64,000 nucleotides of DNA, from NCBI RefSeq assembly GCF_021233355.1, contig NZ_CP089507.1, forward strand, positions 2,419,001-2,483,000, in the 5' to 3' direction. Made by a program: the position numbers and the translations under genes. A model generated the notes under the pieces. That model was not told where the DNA came from. It did not search any database and was given only the letters and a program-made list of their open reading frames with translations. Shown piece by piece: positions 1-12,437 of this stretch (the stretch's first letter is position 1; every line of letters begins with the position of its first letter). This DNA comes from Luteimonas fraxinea (GTDB lineage: Bacteria; Pseudomonadota; Gammaproteobacteria; Xanthomonadales; Xanthomonadaceae).

Positions 1-480
1 GCCACCGCATCCCTGGCATCTGTTCCGCTGTTCGCACAGACGAACCCGCCCGCGGCACGCGAGGGGGTGCATGCCGAACACGAGGTCGTTGCGCTCGCAG
101 GCACCTACGCGAACGCGATCGTCGAACGCGATGTCGCCACGCTCGAGCGCTTGTTGGCGGAAGACTTCATCGATGTGTCGCCGGATGGCACGGTCAGTCC
201 GCGCGCGCAGTTCATTGCCGAGTACGCGAACCCGTCGGCCACCGCACCAAAGTTTGAATCCGCCGTATTCGATGCCAGTGATGCGCAGGTGCGTGTCTAC
301 GGCGACACGGCCCTCATGACCGGCCGCAGCACATGGCGTGGAAGTGCAGGCGGCCAGGCGTTCACTGGCGTGCTCGTTTCGACGATGGTGGCCGTGCATC
401 GCGATGGGCAGTGGGAGATCGCGGCGTCGCATTCGAGTTCGGTGCCGCCGGTGCGAGGCGCGTCGTCTCCGGCGGAGTGA
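1..480 (+). CDS. Secreted NTF2/SnoaL-like (DUF4440-type) protein, 5' end cut by window
   Basis: The reading frame is open from base 1, so the true start lies outside the window. The first visible residues (ATASLASVPLFAQTNPPAA) look like the end of a Sec signal peptide with cleavage after a FAQ-type site, so a GTG start at 67 would be wrong. The remaining ~137 residues match the small NTF2-like fold of DUF4440/SnoaL proteins: an N-terminal helix with 'LERLLAEDFIDVSPDG', then strands with 'VRVYGDTALMTGRSTWRG' and 'REDGQWEIAAS'-like ending (here HRDGQWEIAASHSS). Such proteins bind small ligands or are catalytically orphan; no substrate can be assigned. Probably periplasmic. Confidence 0.7.
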   Translation, partial: ATASLASVPLFAQTNPPAAREGVHAEHEVVALAGTYANAIVERDVATLERLLAEDFIDVSPDGTVSPRAQFIAEYANPSATAPKFESAVFDASDAQVRVYGDTALMTGRSTWRGSAGGQAFTGVLVSTMVAVHRDGQWEIAASHSSSVPPVRGASSPAE

Positions 481-643
481 CCCGCGCCCGACCCGCGGCG
501 TTCGCAATGCCCGGCTCCGTCACGGGGCAGGCATCAGACCGGGCACACGTCGCGCGCGACACCTCCACGCCTGCGGTGTGATCATCGGCATTCGCGTCGC
601 GGGGGCACTCCTTCGGCGCGCTCCACCCCCAGGGAACCGCCCG

Positions 644-2393
644 ATGATCCGTCTGCTGCTGTCGTGTCTGCTGTTGCTGTGCACCGCGCCGCTGCTGGCG
701 CAGGAACGCATCCTGTCCTACGACAGCGATCTGCAACTCAATGCCGACGGCAGCCTGGACGTGACCGAGCGCATCCGGGTGCGGGCGGAGGGCGAGAACA
801 TCCGTCGCGGCATCTATCGCGATTTCCCGACGACCTACAAGGACGGCCGCGGCAACCGGGTCGTGGTCGACTTCGAGATGACCGGCCTCACGCGGAATGG
901 ACAGCCCGAACCGTTCTTCCTGGAAAACAGGTCCAACGGTGTGCGCATCAACACCGGTAACGACGACTTCCTGTCGGTGCCGGGGGAGTTCACCTACACG
1001 CTGCGCTATCGCACGTCGCGGCAGCTGGGCTTCTTCGACACGCGCGACGAGTTGTATTTCAACGCGATCGGCCACGGCTGGGCGTTCCCGATCGAAACGG
1101 GCAGCGCGACGCTGCGCCTGCCGCGTGATGTGCCGGTCGCCGATCTGACCGCCGAGTGCTACACGGGCGCGCAGGGCGGGACGTCACAGGCCTGCACGGC
1201 CGAGGTCACCGGCGCGCTGGACGTTGACCGCGCCACTGCAGCCGGAGGAAGGGCTGACCACGGTGCTGTCGTTTCCGAAAGGCCTGTTCGTCGAACCGAC
1301 CCGCGAACAGCGCCTGCAGTGGATGCTCAACGACAATCGCGCGGCGCTGATCGCGCTGGCCGGACTGATCGTGATGCTGGCCTCCGGCCTGATGCGCTGG
1401 CGCAAGGTGGGGCGCGACCCGAAGGCAGGCCCGGTGGTGGTCGAGTACGACCCGCCCGACGATCTGTCGCCCGCCACGCTGCGCTACATCGAGAAGACCC
1501 ACATCGACACGCGTGGATTCTCGGCCGATGTGCTGTCGCTGGCCGTGGCCGGGCACGTCGACATCCATCGCGACGAGAAGGTGCTCAAGCAGGACGACTG
1601 GCGCGTGCAGCGCGCCGCCGCTGCAGGCTGCACGCTCGCGCCCGACCAGACCGCCTTGCTGACCGATCTGTTCGCAGACGGCGATTCGCTGACCTTCCAC
1701 CACAGCAACGCCACGCGCATGCAGCGCATCCTCGGCGCGCATCAAGTGCGGATCAAGACGGCGATGGCCACGCGCTTTCCCGGCGGTCTGTACCGCTACA
1801 ACGGCGGCAGCATCGCGTGGATGGCGTTGCTGCTGGCGGTGTTCTCGATCGCGACGTTGGTGTTCGGCGTCGGCACAGGCTCGGGCCTGCTGCTGGCGGC
1901 GCCGCTGCTGGTCGCGATGGTGGTGGTGTTTCTCGCATTCGTGTTCCTGCTGCCGACGGTGACGCCCGAAGGCCGGCGCATGCGCGACCGCATCGAAGGT
2001 TTCCGGCGCTATCTGACGGTGGCCGACAAGCAGGATCTGCAGCGCCTGCAGGCGCCGGGCGCGGACGCGCCGACGCTGGACGCGGGCCGTTTCGAATTCC
2101 TGCTGCCGTATGCGGTGGCGTTGCAGGTCGAGGACGCCTGGACGAAGAAGTTCACCGCCGCCGTGGGCGCCAGTGCGGCGGCGGCTGCGACGGCGTCGAT
2201 CGGCTGGTATTACGCCAGCGGCCTGCACGGCGGCGCAGGCATCGGCGACATGGCCGGTTTCAGCAAGGCGATCGGCAGTGGATTCACCGGGCAGATCGCG
2301 TCGTCGGCATCGCCGCCCGGGAGTTCGTCGGGGAGTGGGGGTGGTGGGTTTTCGGGTGGGGGCGGTGGAGGAGGGGGTGGTGGTGGGCGGTGA
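644..2393 (+). pseudogene. DUF2207 membrane protein interrupted by a +1 frameshift
   Basis: An ATG at 644 follows AGGGA and starts a signal peptide (MIRLLLSCLLLLCTAPLLAQ) and an extracytoplasmic DUF2207 domain: GIYRDFPTTY, then TRDELYFNAIGHGWAFPIE. At about 1211-1217 the frame must shift by one base to continue: upstream frame reads CTAEVTGA, the next frame reads ARWTLTAPLQPEEGLTTVLS, which is the expected continuation of the family. Removing one G near 1211 restores an open frame of about 582 codons. The second half has membrane segments (about 1341-1390 and 1813-1960 nt) and ends in a nearly pure glycine tail, usual for this family (cytosolic/low-complexity C-terminus). Function of the family is unknown. 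It may be a real pseudogene, a programmed shift, or a sequencing error. Confidence 0.7.
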
Positions 2394-2417
2394 GAGATTT
2401 GGTGTGTCGCCAAGAGC

Positions 2418-2520
2418 GCCCTCACCCCAGCCCCTCTCCCGGAGGGAGAGGGGCTCAGTCGGCGCGAGCTTCGGATTCTTTTAGCCCCTCTCCCTCCGGG
2501 AGAGGGGTTGGGGTGAGGGC
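2418..2520. repeat. Intergenic inverted repeat (two REP-like 38-bp arms)
   Basis: Arms at 2418-2455 and 2483-2520 are reverse complements with a single mismatch in 38 bases, separated by 27 bp. Each arm also contains its own small palindrome (CCCTCTCCC / GGGAGAGGG type). It lies between the convergent DUF2207 and czcA-like genes and could act as a bidirectional transcription stop. Similar GAGGGAGAGGGG palindromes are common between genes in Xanthomonadaceae; a related element lies at 12243-12361. Confidence 0.75.
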
Positions 2521-2555
2521 AGCTGCGCAGGCAAATCCCGGTTCCTCTAGAAACC

Positions 2556-5747
<3,192 letters not shown>

Positions 5748-5895
5748 TCAGGCGTGACTGCGCAGGAACGCCTCCGACCCCGGTCACGTCATTCCAGCGG
5801 CTTTCAACAGACGTATGTCTGATCACGCTGGGATCCATTTTGATGTTGGCGGAATAACTTGAAGACCGGCTTCGGTTCGCTCCCAGCGAAGATGG

Positions 5896-5915
5896 ATTCC
5901 CGCTTCCGCGGGAAT
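5896..5915. repeat. Dispersed-type hairpin in the czcB-czcA gap
   Basis: ATTCCCGC-TTCC-GCGGGAAT forms a perfect 8-bp stem inside the 248-bp gap (5727-5974) that separates two genes of one operon. The surrounding GATGGATTCCCG...GGGAATGACGG is a well-known style of dispersed proteobacterial repeat. Nothing else gene-like is visible in the gap. Confidence 0.6.
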
Positions 5916-5974
5916 GACGGAGAATCGGCAATCCGCGAACCGGTCCCGACTCACGGCTAGCGTCGGGAGTGACG

Positions 5975-6967
5975 TCAATGCGCATGACCCGCCCCCGCCT
6001 TCTCCAGATCCGCCTTGATCGTGTAGCTCTGCTCCACCACCACCTCCTCGCCCACCGCCACGCCATCGACGATCTCGATCTGTCGCGCGTCGCGCCGCCC
6101 GAGCGTGACCGCGCGCTTCTCGTAGCGATCGCCCTCGCGTACGAACACCACGTCGCGGCCGTCCATCTGCTGCAAAGCCGTCAGCGGCACAACGAGATCC
6201 GCCGGTTGCGTCGACACGGTAACCATCGCGCGCACGGCCGAGCCGGGCCGCCATTGGCCGTCGGCGTTGTCGAGCGTGGCGCGGGCGATCGTGCTCTGGC
6301 TTGCAGTGGCGGTGCCGGGCAGCACGCGATCGATACGCGTGTCGGCGGTCGCGCCGTCGCCGAGGCGACTGATCGTCACCGGCGAGCCGGCTGCGAGATG
6401 CTCGGCATCGCGGCCGAAGACATGCAGGTCGACCCACAGCGTCGACAGATCGGCGATCTCGTACAGCACTGCGCCTTCGCCGGCGCTCTGGCCGACGGAT
6501 GCGTTGCGCGCGAGTACGGTGCCACTGATCGGCGCAGCGACCGTATACGTCGACAGGCTGAGATTGCTCTCGATCGTCGCCAGCGCCTGGCCGGCGCGCA
6601 CGCGATCGCCGACTTCGGCGTGCAGGCGGCGGATCGGCCCGGGGAAGCGTGCGGTCACGCGAGCGTTGCCGCTTTCCAGCGTGGTCAGCAAGCCCTGCAC
6701 TTCGTGCTGGTCGGCGATGGTGCCGGCTGCGGCGGGTGCGACGCGGATGCCGACGTCGTCGGCAATGTCAGCCGCGATCGTGGTGGCGTCGTCTGCATGG
6801 TCATCGTCGTCGCCGTGGCCGTCATCGGCGTGCTGGGCTGCGGTTGCGCCGGCAGGCGCATCGGTCGTGTCGGCGGCGGGCGTGGTCGACGGTGCGCTGC
6901 ACGCAGGCAGTCCCAGCATCAGGGCGAGCGCGAGCGATGCTTCAGTGACACGGTGGAACGTCCTCAT
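5975..6967 (-). CDS. RND periplasmic adaptor lipoprotein, CzcB family
   Basis: A 330-residue membrane-fusion protein linking the CzcA-like pump to the CzcC-like outer-membrane channel. ATG at 6967 overlaps the stop of the czcC-like gene by 4 bp (ATGA), which fixes the start and implies translational coupling. The signal peptide ends in the lipobox LPAC (Cys23), so it should be lipid-anchored. A His/Asp-rich stretch (HADDGHGDDDDHADD) follows and probably binds metal. Then come the biotinyl/lipoyl-like hairpin (FPGPIRRLHAEVGDRVRAGQ and APISGTVLARNASVGQ), a beta-barrel region and the membrane-proximal end. Length and domain order are normal for the family. Confidence 0.9.
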   Translation of the reverse strand: MRTFHRVTEASLALALMLGLPACSAPSTTPAADTTDAPAGATAAQHADDGHGDDDDHADDATTIAADIADDVGIRVAPAAAGTIADQHEVQGLLTTLESGNARVTARFPGPIRRLHAEVGDRVRAGQALATIESNLSLSTYTVAAPISGTVLARNASVGQSAGEGAVLYEIADLSTLWVDLHVFGRDAEHLAAGSPVTISRLGDGATADTRIDRVLPGTATASQSTIARATLDNADGQWRPGSAVRAMVTVSTQPADLVVPLTALQQMDGRDVVFVREGDRYEKRAVTLGRRDARQIEIVDGVAVGEEVVVEQSYTIKADLEKAGAGHAH

Positions 6968-8259
6968 CGGGCGTCTCCTTCGAAGGGGGCAGGCGTCGCA
7001 TGCGCGACGACGAGGGACTGGCCGGTCAGGCGCTGCAGTTCGATCAGGGCGATCTGCGCGGCTTCGGCGGCGTCGAGTTGCTGGCGCAGTGCATCGCTGC
7101 GCGCGTCCTGCAGTTGCGACCATTCGAGATACGACACCGCGCCTGCGCGCCAAGCGCGTTCGGTCGCGCTGGCGGCGCGACCCAGCCGCGGCAGCACATC
7201 GCGCGCGAGCAGCGACACGGCCGACTGCGCGACGCGATAGCGGCCGTGCGCTTCGGCCAGCGTGGCCTGTAGTGCTCGATCACCGGCGTCGCGTTCGATC
7301 GAGACCAGCGCCAGTTCCGCCGCCGCGGCGCGAATGCCCGGCTGCGCGCGCGCGCGACTGCCCAGCGGCACGACGAAGCCGCCGACCAGCGAGGTGTCGC
7401 CGTTCTCGCGCTGATGACGGATGCCGGCCTGCCAGCCCATGTCCGGCGTGGCGTCGCTGCGCGCGAGCTGCAGCCGCGCCTCGGCGATGCGCTCACGATC
7501 GTTGAACTGCAGCAGCTCGGGCGATCGCGCGAGCAGTTCTCGCAACGTGCCGAAGTCGGCGATGTCGGGCAGCGCCAACGGATCGCTGTCGGCGATGGCG
7601 AACCCGCCGTCCGGATCACCCCACAACATCGACAGGCTGCGCTGCGCGGTTTCGATCTCCAGTCGCGCATTGGCGATCTGCAGTTCGGCCTGCGCCTGCG
7701 CCGCCTGCGCGGTCAGCACGACCGCTTCGGGCGATGCACCTGCGGCGAAGCGCTGACGCGCAGCGGCCACGAAGCGCGTGCGCTGCGCGACATCGGCCTG
7801 CGCGATGGTCTGGCGCCGCGTCGCGACGACGATCGCGAGATGGCGGCGCGCGGTTTCGGCCAGCAGGTCGACGCGTGCGGACTCGCGCTGCAAGGCGAGC
7901 GCATCGATGCGGGTCTGCGCGAGCGCGCTGCGTGCATCGGGCTTGCCGCCACGCTCGAACACGCCGGCCAGCGTCAGCGTGGTTTCGAGTGTGCGCGTGG
8001 GCGCATCGAGACCGAGGTTCTCGATCTCGATGCCGGCCTCCAGCGGTGGACGCAGCGCGGCGACCTCGCGTTCGGCATCGAACACCGCGCGCTGGCCGTC
8101 GAACAGGCGCAGATCCGGATGGGCATCGGCGACGCGCGCGAACGCGTCATCGAGGGTCAGGGCCTGCGCGCTTGCGCGCACGGGCACGGGCGCCGACTGC
8201 GCGGCCGCAAGGCACGGCGCAGCGGCGAGGGCGGCCAGGGCCGCCAATCGCAACAACAT
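6964..8259 (-). CDS. TolC-family outer-membrane channel, CzcC-like
   Basis: A 431-residue outer-membrane efflux protein. A signal peptide (about residues 1-21, ending AAAQSA) is followed by two repeats of the outer-membrane efflux (OEP) domain: the first opens LTLDDAFARVADAHPDL, the second around PLALPDIADFGTLRELLARSPEL. Long amphipathic helices rich in Ala, Arg and Glu match the periplasmic tunnel. It forms the exit duct for the adjacent adaptor and pump. The operon runs small His-rich gene, czcC-, czcB-, czcA-like; no metal sensor is seen alongside. Confidence 0.9.
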   Translation of the reverse strand: MLLRLAALAALAAAPCLAAAQSAPVPVRASAQALTLDDAFARVADAHPDLRLFDGQRAVFDAEREVAALRPPLEAGIEIENLGLDAPTRTLETTLTLAGVFERGGKPDARSALAQTRIDALALQRESARVDLLAETARRHLAIVVATRRQTIAQADVAQRTRFVAAARQRFAAGASPEAVVLTAQAAQAQAELQIANARLEIETAQRSLSMLWGDPDGGFAIADSDPLALPDIADFGTLRELLARSPELLQFNDRERIAEARLQLARSDATPDMGWQAGIRHQRENGDTSLVGGFVVPLGSRARAQPGIRAAAAELALVSIERDAGDRALQATLAEAHGRYRVAQSAVSLLARDVLPRLGRAASATERAWRAGAVSYLEWSQLQDARSDALRQQLDAAEAAQIALIELQRLTGQSLVVAHATPAPFEGDAR

Positions 8260-8312
8260 GGGAACGCTCCAATTTCGGGATGACGAAAAGCCGGCTCAGG
8301 CCGGCGCGGGCG

Positions 8313-8660
8313 TCATGCGGAAATCGGCGGTCGCAACAGGGAATCGGGCACGCGCGCGGGCGCGGCTTCGAACGCCGGCCAGGCCGGATGCGACATCGCC
8401 AGCGGTGCCAGCAGCGATGCCACCGGCGGGAGCGCGGGCGTATGCGCGCCACACGTGGCGCAGTGCGCGACCGCGTGCAGCAGGTCGTCGCCGTCTTCGT
8501 GCGTGTCTGCCGCGTGGTCGTGCTGCTCGGCGGTCTCGCCGTGCGCGGCCTCGTAGGTGTTGCCCATCGCCACCAGCACCGGCGCTGCCATCAGCCCGAA
8601 CACCAGCAGCGCCAGCAGCAGCCGGCGCGACCAGGACAGGGAGTTGGCGAAGCGATGCAT
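8313..8660 (-). CDS. Small His-rich membrane/periplasmic protein heading the efflux operon
   Basis: 115 residues with one N-terminal hydrophobic segment (about 12-33), then a His/Glu/Asp stretch (EQHDHAADTHEDGDD) and HAVAHCATCGAH, a Cys/His pattern that looks able to bind metal. It resembles DUF2946-type proteins found beside metal transport genes. It is first in the run, 53 bp upstream of the czcC-like gene, so a periplasmic metal-binding accessory role is plausible. No catalytic motif is seen. Confidence 0.65.
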   Translation of the reverse strand: MHRFANSLSWSRRLLLALLVFGLMAAPVLVAMGNTYEAAHGETAEQHDHAADTHEDGDDLLHAVAHCATCGAHTPALPPVASLLAPLAMSHPAWPAFEAAPARVPDSLLRPPISA

Positions 8661-8824
8661 CCTCGCAGCCTAGGCGCTGCGCACGGCGTTACACAATTCC
8701 AGCACACGCGTGCGCGGCGCGGTGGACCGTTCGTGGCGCTTTCTGCGTTGGATGGAAAACGGGCCGGATTCGCGCGCAACCGGCCGCCCACCATCGCGCT
8801 TCGCGCAGCGACCGAGAGACCGCC

Positions 8825-9457
8825 ATGACCCGATCCCGCCTGCGACATGCCGTGCCCGCGTTCGCGCTGGGTGTGCTGTGCCTGACGGCCGCCGCCGCGC
8901 CACCGCCGACCGGCAGCCGTGAACTCGATCCGGACATCGCCGACCGCCTGCCGCGACCGGAGGTCCCGACACTGCGCCGGGTCTGCGCGCAGCCGTTCGA
9001 GAACCGCGGCACCTTCGATATGGGCGCGAACGTCACCGGCGCCGGCGCGTCTTCGGACTTCGTGCCCGAGAACCGGTATCTCGAAATCCGCCAGGTCCGC
9101 GCCACGCTGCGCGGGCCGGGACTGTCGGCCGGCGATCTGTCCGCCAGCGTGTCGGGCGAGAGCGGCTGGTACGACATGCGGTTGTCGAACAACGCCATCA
9201 TCTGGACCGCTACCGCGGACGGTCCGCTGTATGCGGACCGCGGCAGCAGGATCAAGTTCGTGGCGTATCGCAACAGCGGCAGTGATCGCGCAGTGACCGG
9301 CGATTACGTGATACGCGGCTGTCTTCTGGACCGCTTGCCGCAACGGATCACGCGGCCCGACATTGATGTGCCGCGCTTGCCGAAGAAGCGGCTGACGCCA
9401 CGCGAGCCGGTGGAGATGACGCCGCTGCGACGCCCTGCGGTGCGGCCCGGAGGCTGA
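8825..9457 (+). CDS. Secreted hypothetical protein
   Basis: 210 residues. ATG at 8825 opens a clear signal peptide (MTRSRLRHAVPAFALGVLCLTAAAAPPP). The mature part has two cysteines (VCAQPFEN and IRGCLLDR) that could form a disulphide, several beta-type stretches, and a Pro/Arg-rich tail (RRPAVRPGG). I do not recognise the family. It is divergent from the metal-efflux operon and convergent with parB, and stands alone. Confidence 0.6.
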   Translation: MTRSRLRHAVPAFALGVLCLTAAAAPPPTGSRELDPDIADRLPRPEVPTLRRVCAQPFENRGTFDMGANVTGAGASSDFVPENRYLEIRQVRATLRGPGLSAGDLSASVSGESGWYDMRLSNNAIIWTATADGPLYADRGSRIKFVAYRNSGSDRAVTGDYVIRGCLLDRLPQRITRPDIDVPRLPKKRLTPREPVEMTPLRRPAVRPGG

Positions 9458-9463
9458 AGCGTA

Positions 9464-9488
9464 AGCGGACTGCCCTGAGCAGTCCGCT
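9464..9488. terminator. Stem-loop between convergent genes
   Basis: AGCGGACTGC-CCTGA-GCAGTCCGCT is a perfect 10-bp stem, seven bases after the stop of the secreted protein and ahead of the parB stop. There is no T-run, so it may be an RNA stabiliser rather than a strong intrinsic terminator. Confidence 0.55.
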
Positions 9489-9545
9489 CTGGTGTGACAC
9501 GGTGCGCGACGGGTTTCGCTGCGCGCTACACATCCTAGGAAGGCG

Positions 9546-10466
9546 TTATGCGCGCTGTGCGCGCAGCCGTTCCAGCACGCCGTCGAGGGCTTCGAGATTG
9601 CCGTAATGGATCACCAGGCGGCCCTTGTTGCCGCGGCCGTTGGCGATCGACACGCGCGTGCCCAGCGTCTCCGACAGTTCGTTCTCCAGCGACACGATGT
9701 CGGCCTGCGGGCGCGCCTTGTTGCGCGCGACGGTGCGGGTGTCGCCGCCCGGTACGCGACCGGCGGCGAACTGCTGCGCGCGGTGTTCGACTTCGCGCAC
9801 CGACCAGCCGTGCTCGACGGCGTCGCTGGCGAGCTTGCTGGCGAGTTCAGGCGACAGCGTCAGCAGGGCGCGGGCGTGGCCCATTTCCAGCTGCTTGGAT
9901 TCGACCAGGATGCGAATCGCCGGCGGCAGTTCGAGCAGACGCAGCAGATTCGACACCGCGGCGCGCGAACGGCCCACGGCTTCGGCGGCCTGCGCATGGG
10001 TCAGATCGAATTCGTCGATCAGCCGCTGCAGCGCCTGCGCTTCTTCCAGCGGGTTGAGGTCTTCGCGCTGGATGTTCTCGATCAGCGCCATCGCGACGAC
10101 CGTGCGGTCCTCGACGTTGCGCACGACCGCCGGCACTTCGCTCAGACCGGCCTGCTTCGACGCACGCCAGCGGCGTTCGCCGGCGATGATCTCGAACGTG
10201 CGGTCGGGTCGCTCGCGCACCACCAGCGGCTGGATCACGCCCTGCGCCTTGATCGACTCGGCCAGCTCGGTGAGCTTGTCGGCGTCCCAGTGCTTGCGCG
10301 GCTGGTACTTGCCGGCGCTCAGCGCATCGATCGGTAGCACGCGCAGCGTGTCCTGCTCGGTCGCCTCCAGACTGGTCGGCGCCTCCGCTGCGGCCTTGGG
10401 GCCGAGCAGGGCTTCGAGGCCGCGGCCCAGACCGCGCTTCCTGGCGGGCGTCTTCGCAGCGGTCAT
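9546..10466 (-). CDS. parB: Chromosome-partitioning protein ParB
   Basis: 306 residues. ParB binds parS centromere sites, hydrolyses CTP and spreads as a DNA clamp, working with ParA to segregate origins. Visible: basic N-terminus with RGLGRGLEALLG (the ParA-stimulating region), the CTP-binding ParB/Srx core with GERRWRA at 96-102 and ENIQRE at 130-135, a helix-turn-helix around 155-180 (THAQAAEAVGRSRAAVSNLL), and the C-terminal dimerisation leucine pattern. ATG at 10466 overlaps the parA stop by 4 bp. No consensus parS site was found by eye nearby. Confidence 0.96.
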   Translation of the reverse strand: MTAAKTPARKRGLGRGLEALLGPKAAAEAPTSLEATEQDTLRVLPIDALSAGKYQPRKHWDADKLTELAESIKAQGVIQPLVVRERPDRTFEIIAGERRWRASKQAGLSEVPAVVRNVEDRTVVAMALIENIQREDLNPLEEAQALQRLIDEFDLTHAQAAEAVGRSRAAVSNLLRLLELPPAIRILVESKQLEMGHARALLTLSPELASKLASDAVEHGWSVREVEHRAQQFAAGRVPGGDTRTVARNKARPQADIVSLENELSETLGTRVSIANGRGNKGRLVIHYGNLEALDGVLERLRAQRA

Positions 10467-11278
10467 GCCGGCGTCTCCATGGCAGTAGCGTCCTGATTGC
10501 TTTTCTGTGCGTCACGTTCGCGCTGACGGCGGATCACTTCGCCTGCAAGACCGAGATAGGCGATCGCGCCGCGCGAGCCCTTGTCGTAGCCGACGATGCT
10601 CTGGCCGTGACTCGGCGCCTCGGCCACGCGCACGTTGCGCGGCACGATGGTGCGGAACACCTTGTCGCCGAAGTGGTTCGTCAGCTCGCCCGACACGGCA
10701 TTGGCGAGGTTGTTGCGCACGTCGAACATCGTGCGCAACACGCCCTCGACCTCGAGCTTCGGGTTGAGGTTCTGCTTGATCGCATCGATCGTCTGCAGCA
10801 GCGCGGTCAGGCCTTCGAGCGCGTAGTACTCGCACTGCATCGGCACCAGCACCGAATCGGCGGCGGTCAGCGCATTGAGCGTCAGCAGCGACAGCGCCGG
10901 CGGACAGTCGATGAGGATGTAGTCGTAACGCGGGCGCAGCGGTTCGAGCGCGCGCTTGAGGCGTTGCTCGCGATCTTCGGCGCCCATCAGTTCGAGTTCG
11001 GCGGCGGTGAGATCGGTGTTGCCGGGAATCAGGTCGACCTCTTCCTCGGTCTGCACGATCGCATCGCCGGCTTCCACTTCGCCCAGCAGCACGTCGCAGG
11101 TCGACACTGGCACCGCGCCCTTGTCGATGCCGCAGCCCATGGTCGCGTTGCCCTGCGAATCGAGGTCGACCAGCAGCACACGTTTGGGCGTGCGCGCGAG
11201 CGCCGCGGCCAGGTTCACGGCCGTCGTCGTCTTTCCGACGCCGCCCTTCTGGTTGGCGATGGCGATGATGCGGGCCAT
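10463..11278 (-). CDS. parA: Chromosome-partitioning ATPase ParA (Soj)
   Basis: 271 residues from the ATG at 11278, giving MARIIAIANQKGGVGKTTTA; the frame is open further upstream but the conserved start fits here. The deviant Walker A motif is KGGVGKTT (11-18), the A' motif is VDLDSQGNAT, and the switch region reads DYILIDCPPALSLLT. It is a nucleoid-bound ATPase that drives ParB-parS complexes apart. It is coupled to parB by an ATGA overlap and follows rsmG after 195 bp, the standard chromosomal order. Confidence 0.96.
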   Translation of the reverse strand: MARIIAIANQKGGVGKTTTAVNLAAALARTPKRVLLVDLDSQGNATMGCGIDKGAVPVSTCDVLLGEVEAGDAIVQTEEEVDLIPGNTDLTAAELELMGAEDREQRLKRALEPLRPRYDYILIDCPPALSLLTLNALTAADSVLVPMQCEYYALEGLTALLQTIDAIKQNLNPKLEVEGVLRTMFDVRNNLANAVSGELTNHFGDKVFRTIVPRNVRVAEAPSHGQSIVGYDKGSRGAIAYLGLAGEVIRRQRERDAQKSNQDATAMETPA

Positions 11279-11473
11279 GGGCTCCGTGCGAGGTTCAGGA
11301 AGGGAGCCGGCCACCGCGGGCGGCGGCCGGACCGGGGATTATGCCCCCCAAGGGTCGCTTGGGGACACCGATCCGATCCTGCGTCCGCATGACGGCGGCA
11401 ACGCGGTTGCAACTGAACCGGCAATGCGCGGCCGGGTGTCGCCAATGTCCCGCGCTCGATGCGGGACAGTGGC

Positions 11474-12115
11474 TCAGGCGCGTGCGACGACGACCAGATG
11501 CCGTTCGGCGTCGAGGCCGGGCACCTTGAGCGGCGTGACCGAGTCGAGCCGCCAGCCGGTCGGCAGCGCGGCGATCTCGTCGACCGGATGGACGCCCTTC
11601 ATCGCCAGCAGACGTCCGCCGTCCGCCTTCGGCAGATGGCCGCCGACGGCGAGGATGTCGGGCAGCGTGGCGAGCGCACGCGCGGTGATCGCGTCGAACG
11701 CACCAGGCCTGTCGACGGCTTCGATGCGCGATTCGGCGACATCGGCATTGGTGAGCTTCAGCTGGCGCACCGCTTCGCGCAGGAAGCGCGCCTTCTTGCC
11801 GTTCGACTCGACCAGGGTGACGTGCAGCCCCGGCAGCGCAATGGCCAGCGGAATGCCGGGGAGGCCCGGACCGGTGCCGAGATCGGCGAGCGTGGCGAGG
11901 CCATCGACGTGCGGCACCATCGCCAGCGAATCGAGCAGATGCCGCACGACCATCTCGCGCGGATCGCGCACGGCGGTCAGGTTGTAGGTCTTGTTCCAGC
12001 GCACCAGCAACGCGAGATAGGCGAGCAGCGGGTCGGCCAGCGTCGGCGCGAGGCCCAGCGTGCGCAGCCCGGCTTCGAGTTCGGCGCGCAGCGCGGTGTC
12101 GTCGGAGAGTTCCAT
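11474..12115 (-). CDS. rsmG: 16S rRNA (guanine527-N7)-methyltransferase RsmG
   Basis: 213 residues from the ATG at 12115 ([10 protein letters not shown]). RsmG uses SAM to methylate N7 of G527 in 16S rRNA; its loss gives low-level streptomycin resistance in other bacteria. Visible motifs: NKTYNLTA (41-48), RHLLDS (58-63), the SAM-binding LGTGPGLPG (79-87) and [11 protein letters not shown]. Length is normal. It sits upstream of parA-parB in the same orientation. Confidence 0.95.
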   Translation of the reverse strand: MELSDDTALRAELEAGLRTLGLAPTLADPLLAYLALLVRWNKTYNLTAVRDPREMVVRHLLDSLAMVPHVDGLATLADLGTGPGLPGIPLAIALPGLHVTLVESNGKKARFLREAVRQLKLTNADVAESRIEAVDRPGAFDAITARALATLPDILAVGGHLPKADGGRLLAMKGVHPVDEIAALPTGWRLDSVTPLKVPGLDAERHLVVVARA

Positions 12116-12242
12116 GGGGCGCATTGTAGAAGCTGGTGTGGTGCGTGGTCTGTGGATCAAGCCGGATGATCGCTTCCTCGCGTGCGCTTGATGAGCGCGG
12201 GTGTCCAGTGGGCTCGAACGTCAAGATTGCGGTGCGCCTTGT

Positions 12243-12361
12243 CCTTCCCCCTCTGGGGGAAGGTGCCCGGAGGGCGGATGAGGGCGCTTTCAGGGTGTTC
12301 CCCGTAAGCTTCGGCCCTCACCCGACGCGCTGCGCGCGCCGACCTCTCCCGAAGGGAGAGG
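12243..12361. repeat. Two palindromes in the 322-bp gap between rsmG and the PPTase gene
   Basis: CCTTCCCCC-TCT-GGGGGAAGG (12243-12263) and CCTCTCCC-GAA-GGGAGAGG (12343-12361) are perfect stem-loops bounding GAGGG/CCCTC-rich sequence. They resemble Xanthomonadaceae intergenic palindromes and the element at 2418-2520. No gene is visible between 12116 and 12437. The rsmG promoter must lie near its right-hand start at 12116-12240. Confidence 0.65.
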
Positions 12362-12437
12362 TGCAGATTCCTTGGCAGGTCGGGAGACGACCTTGATCGC
12401 AGATCAGATCTGCGAATCAGCAACCCGGAACGCCCGC

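Noticed and set aside
9458..12437. A parS site near parAB
   Set aside because: No sequence close to the TGTTTCACGTGAAACA consensus was seen by eye in this interval.
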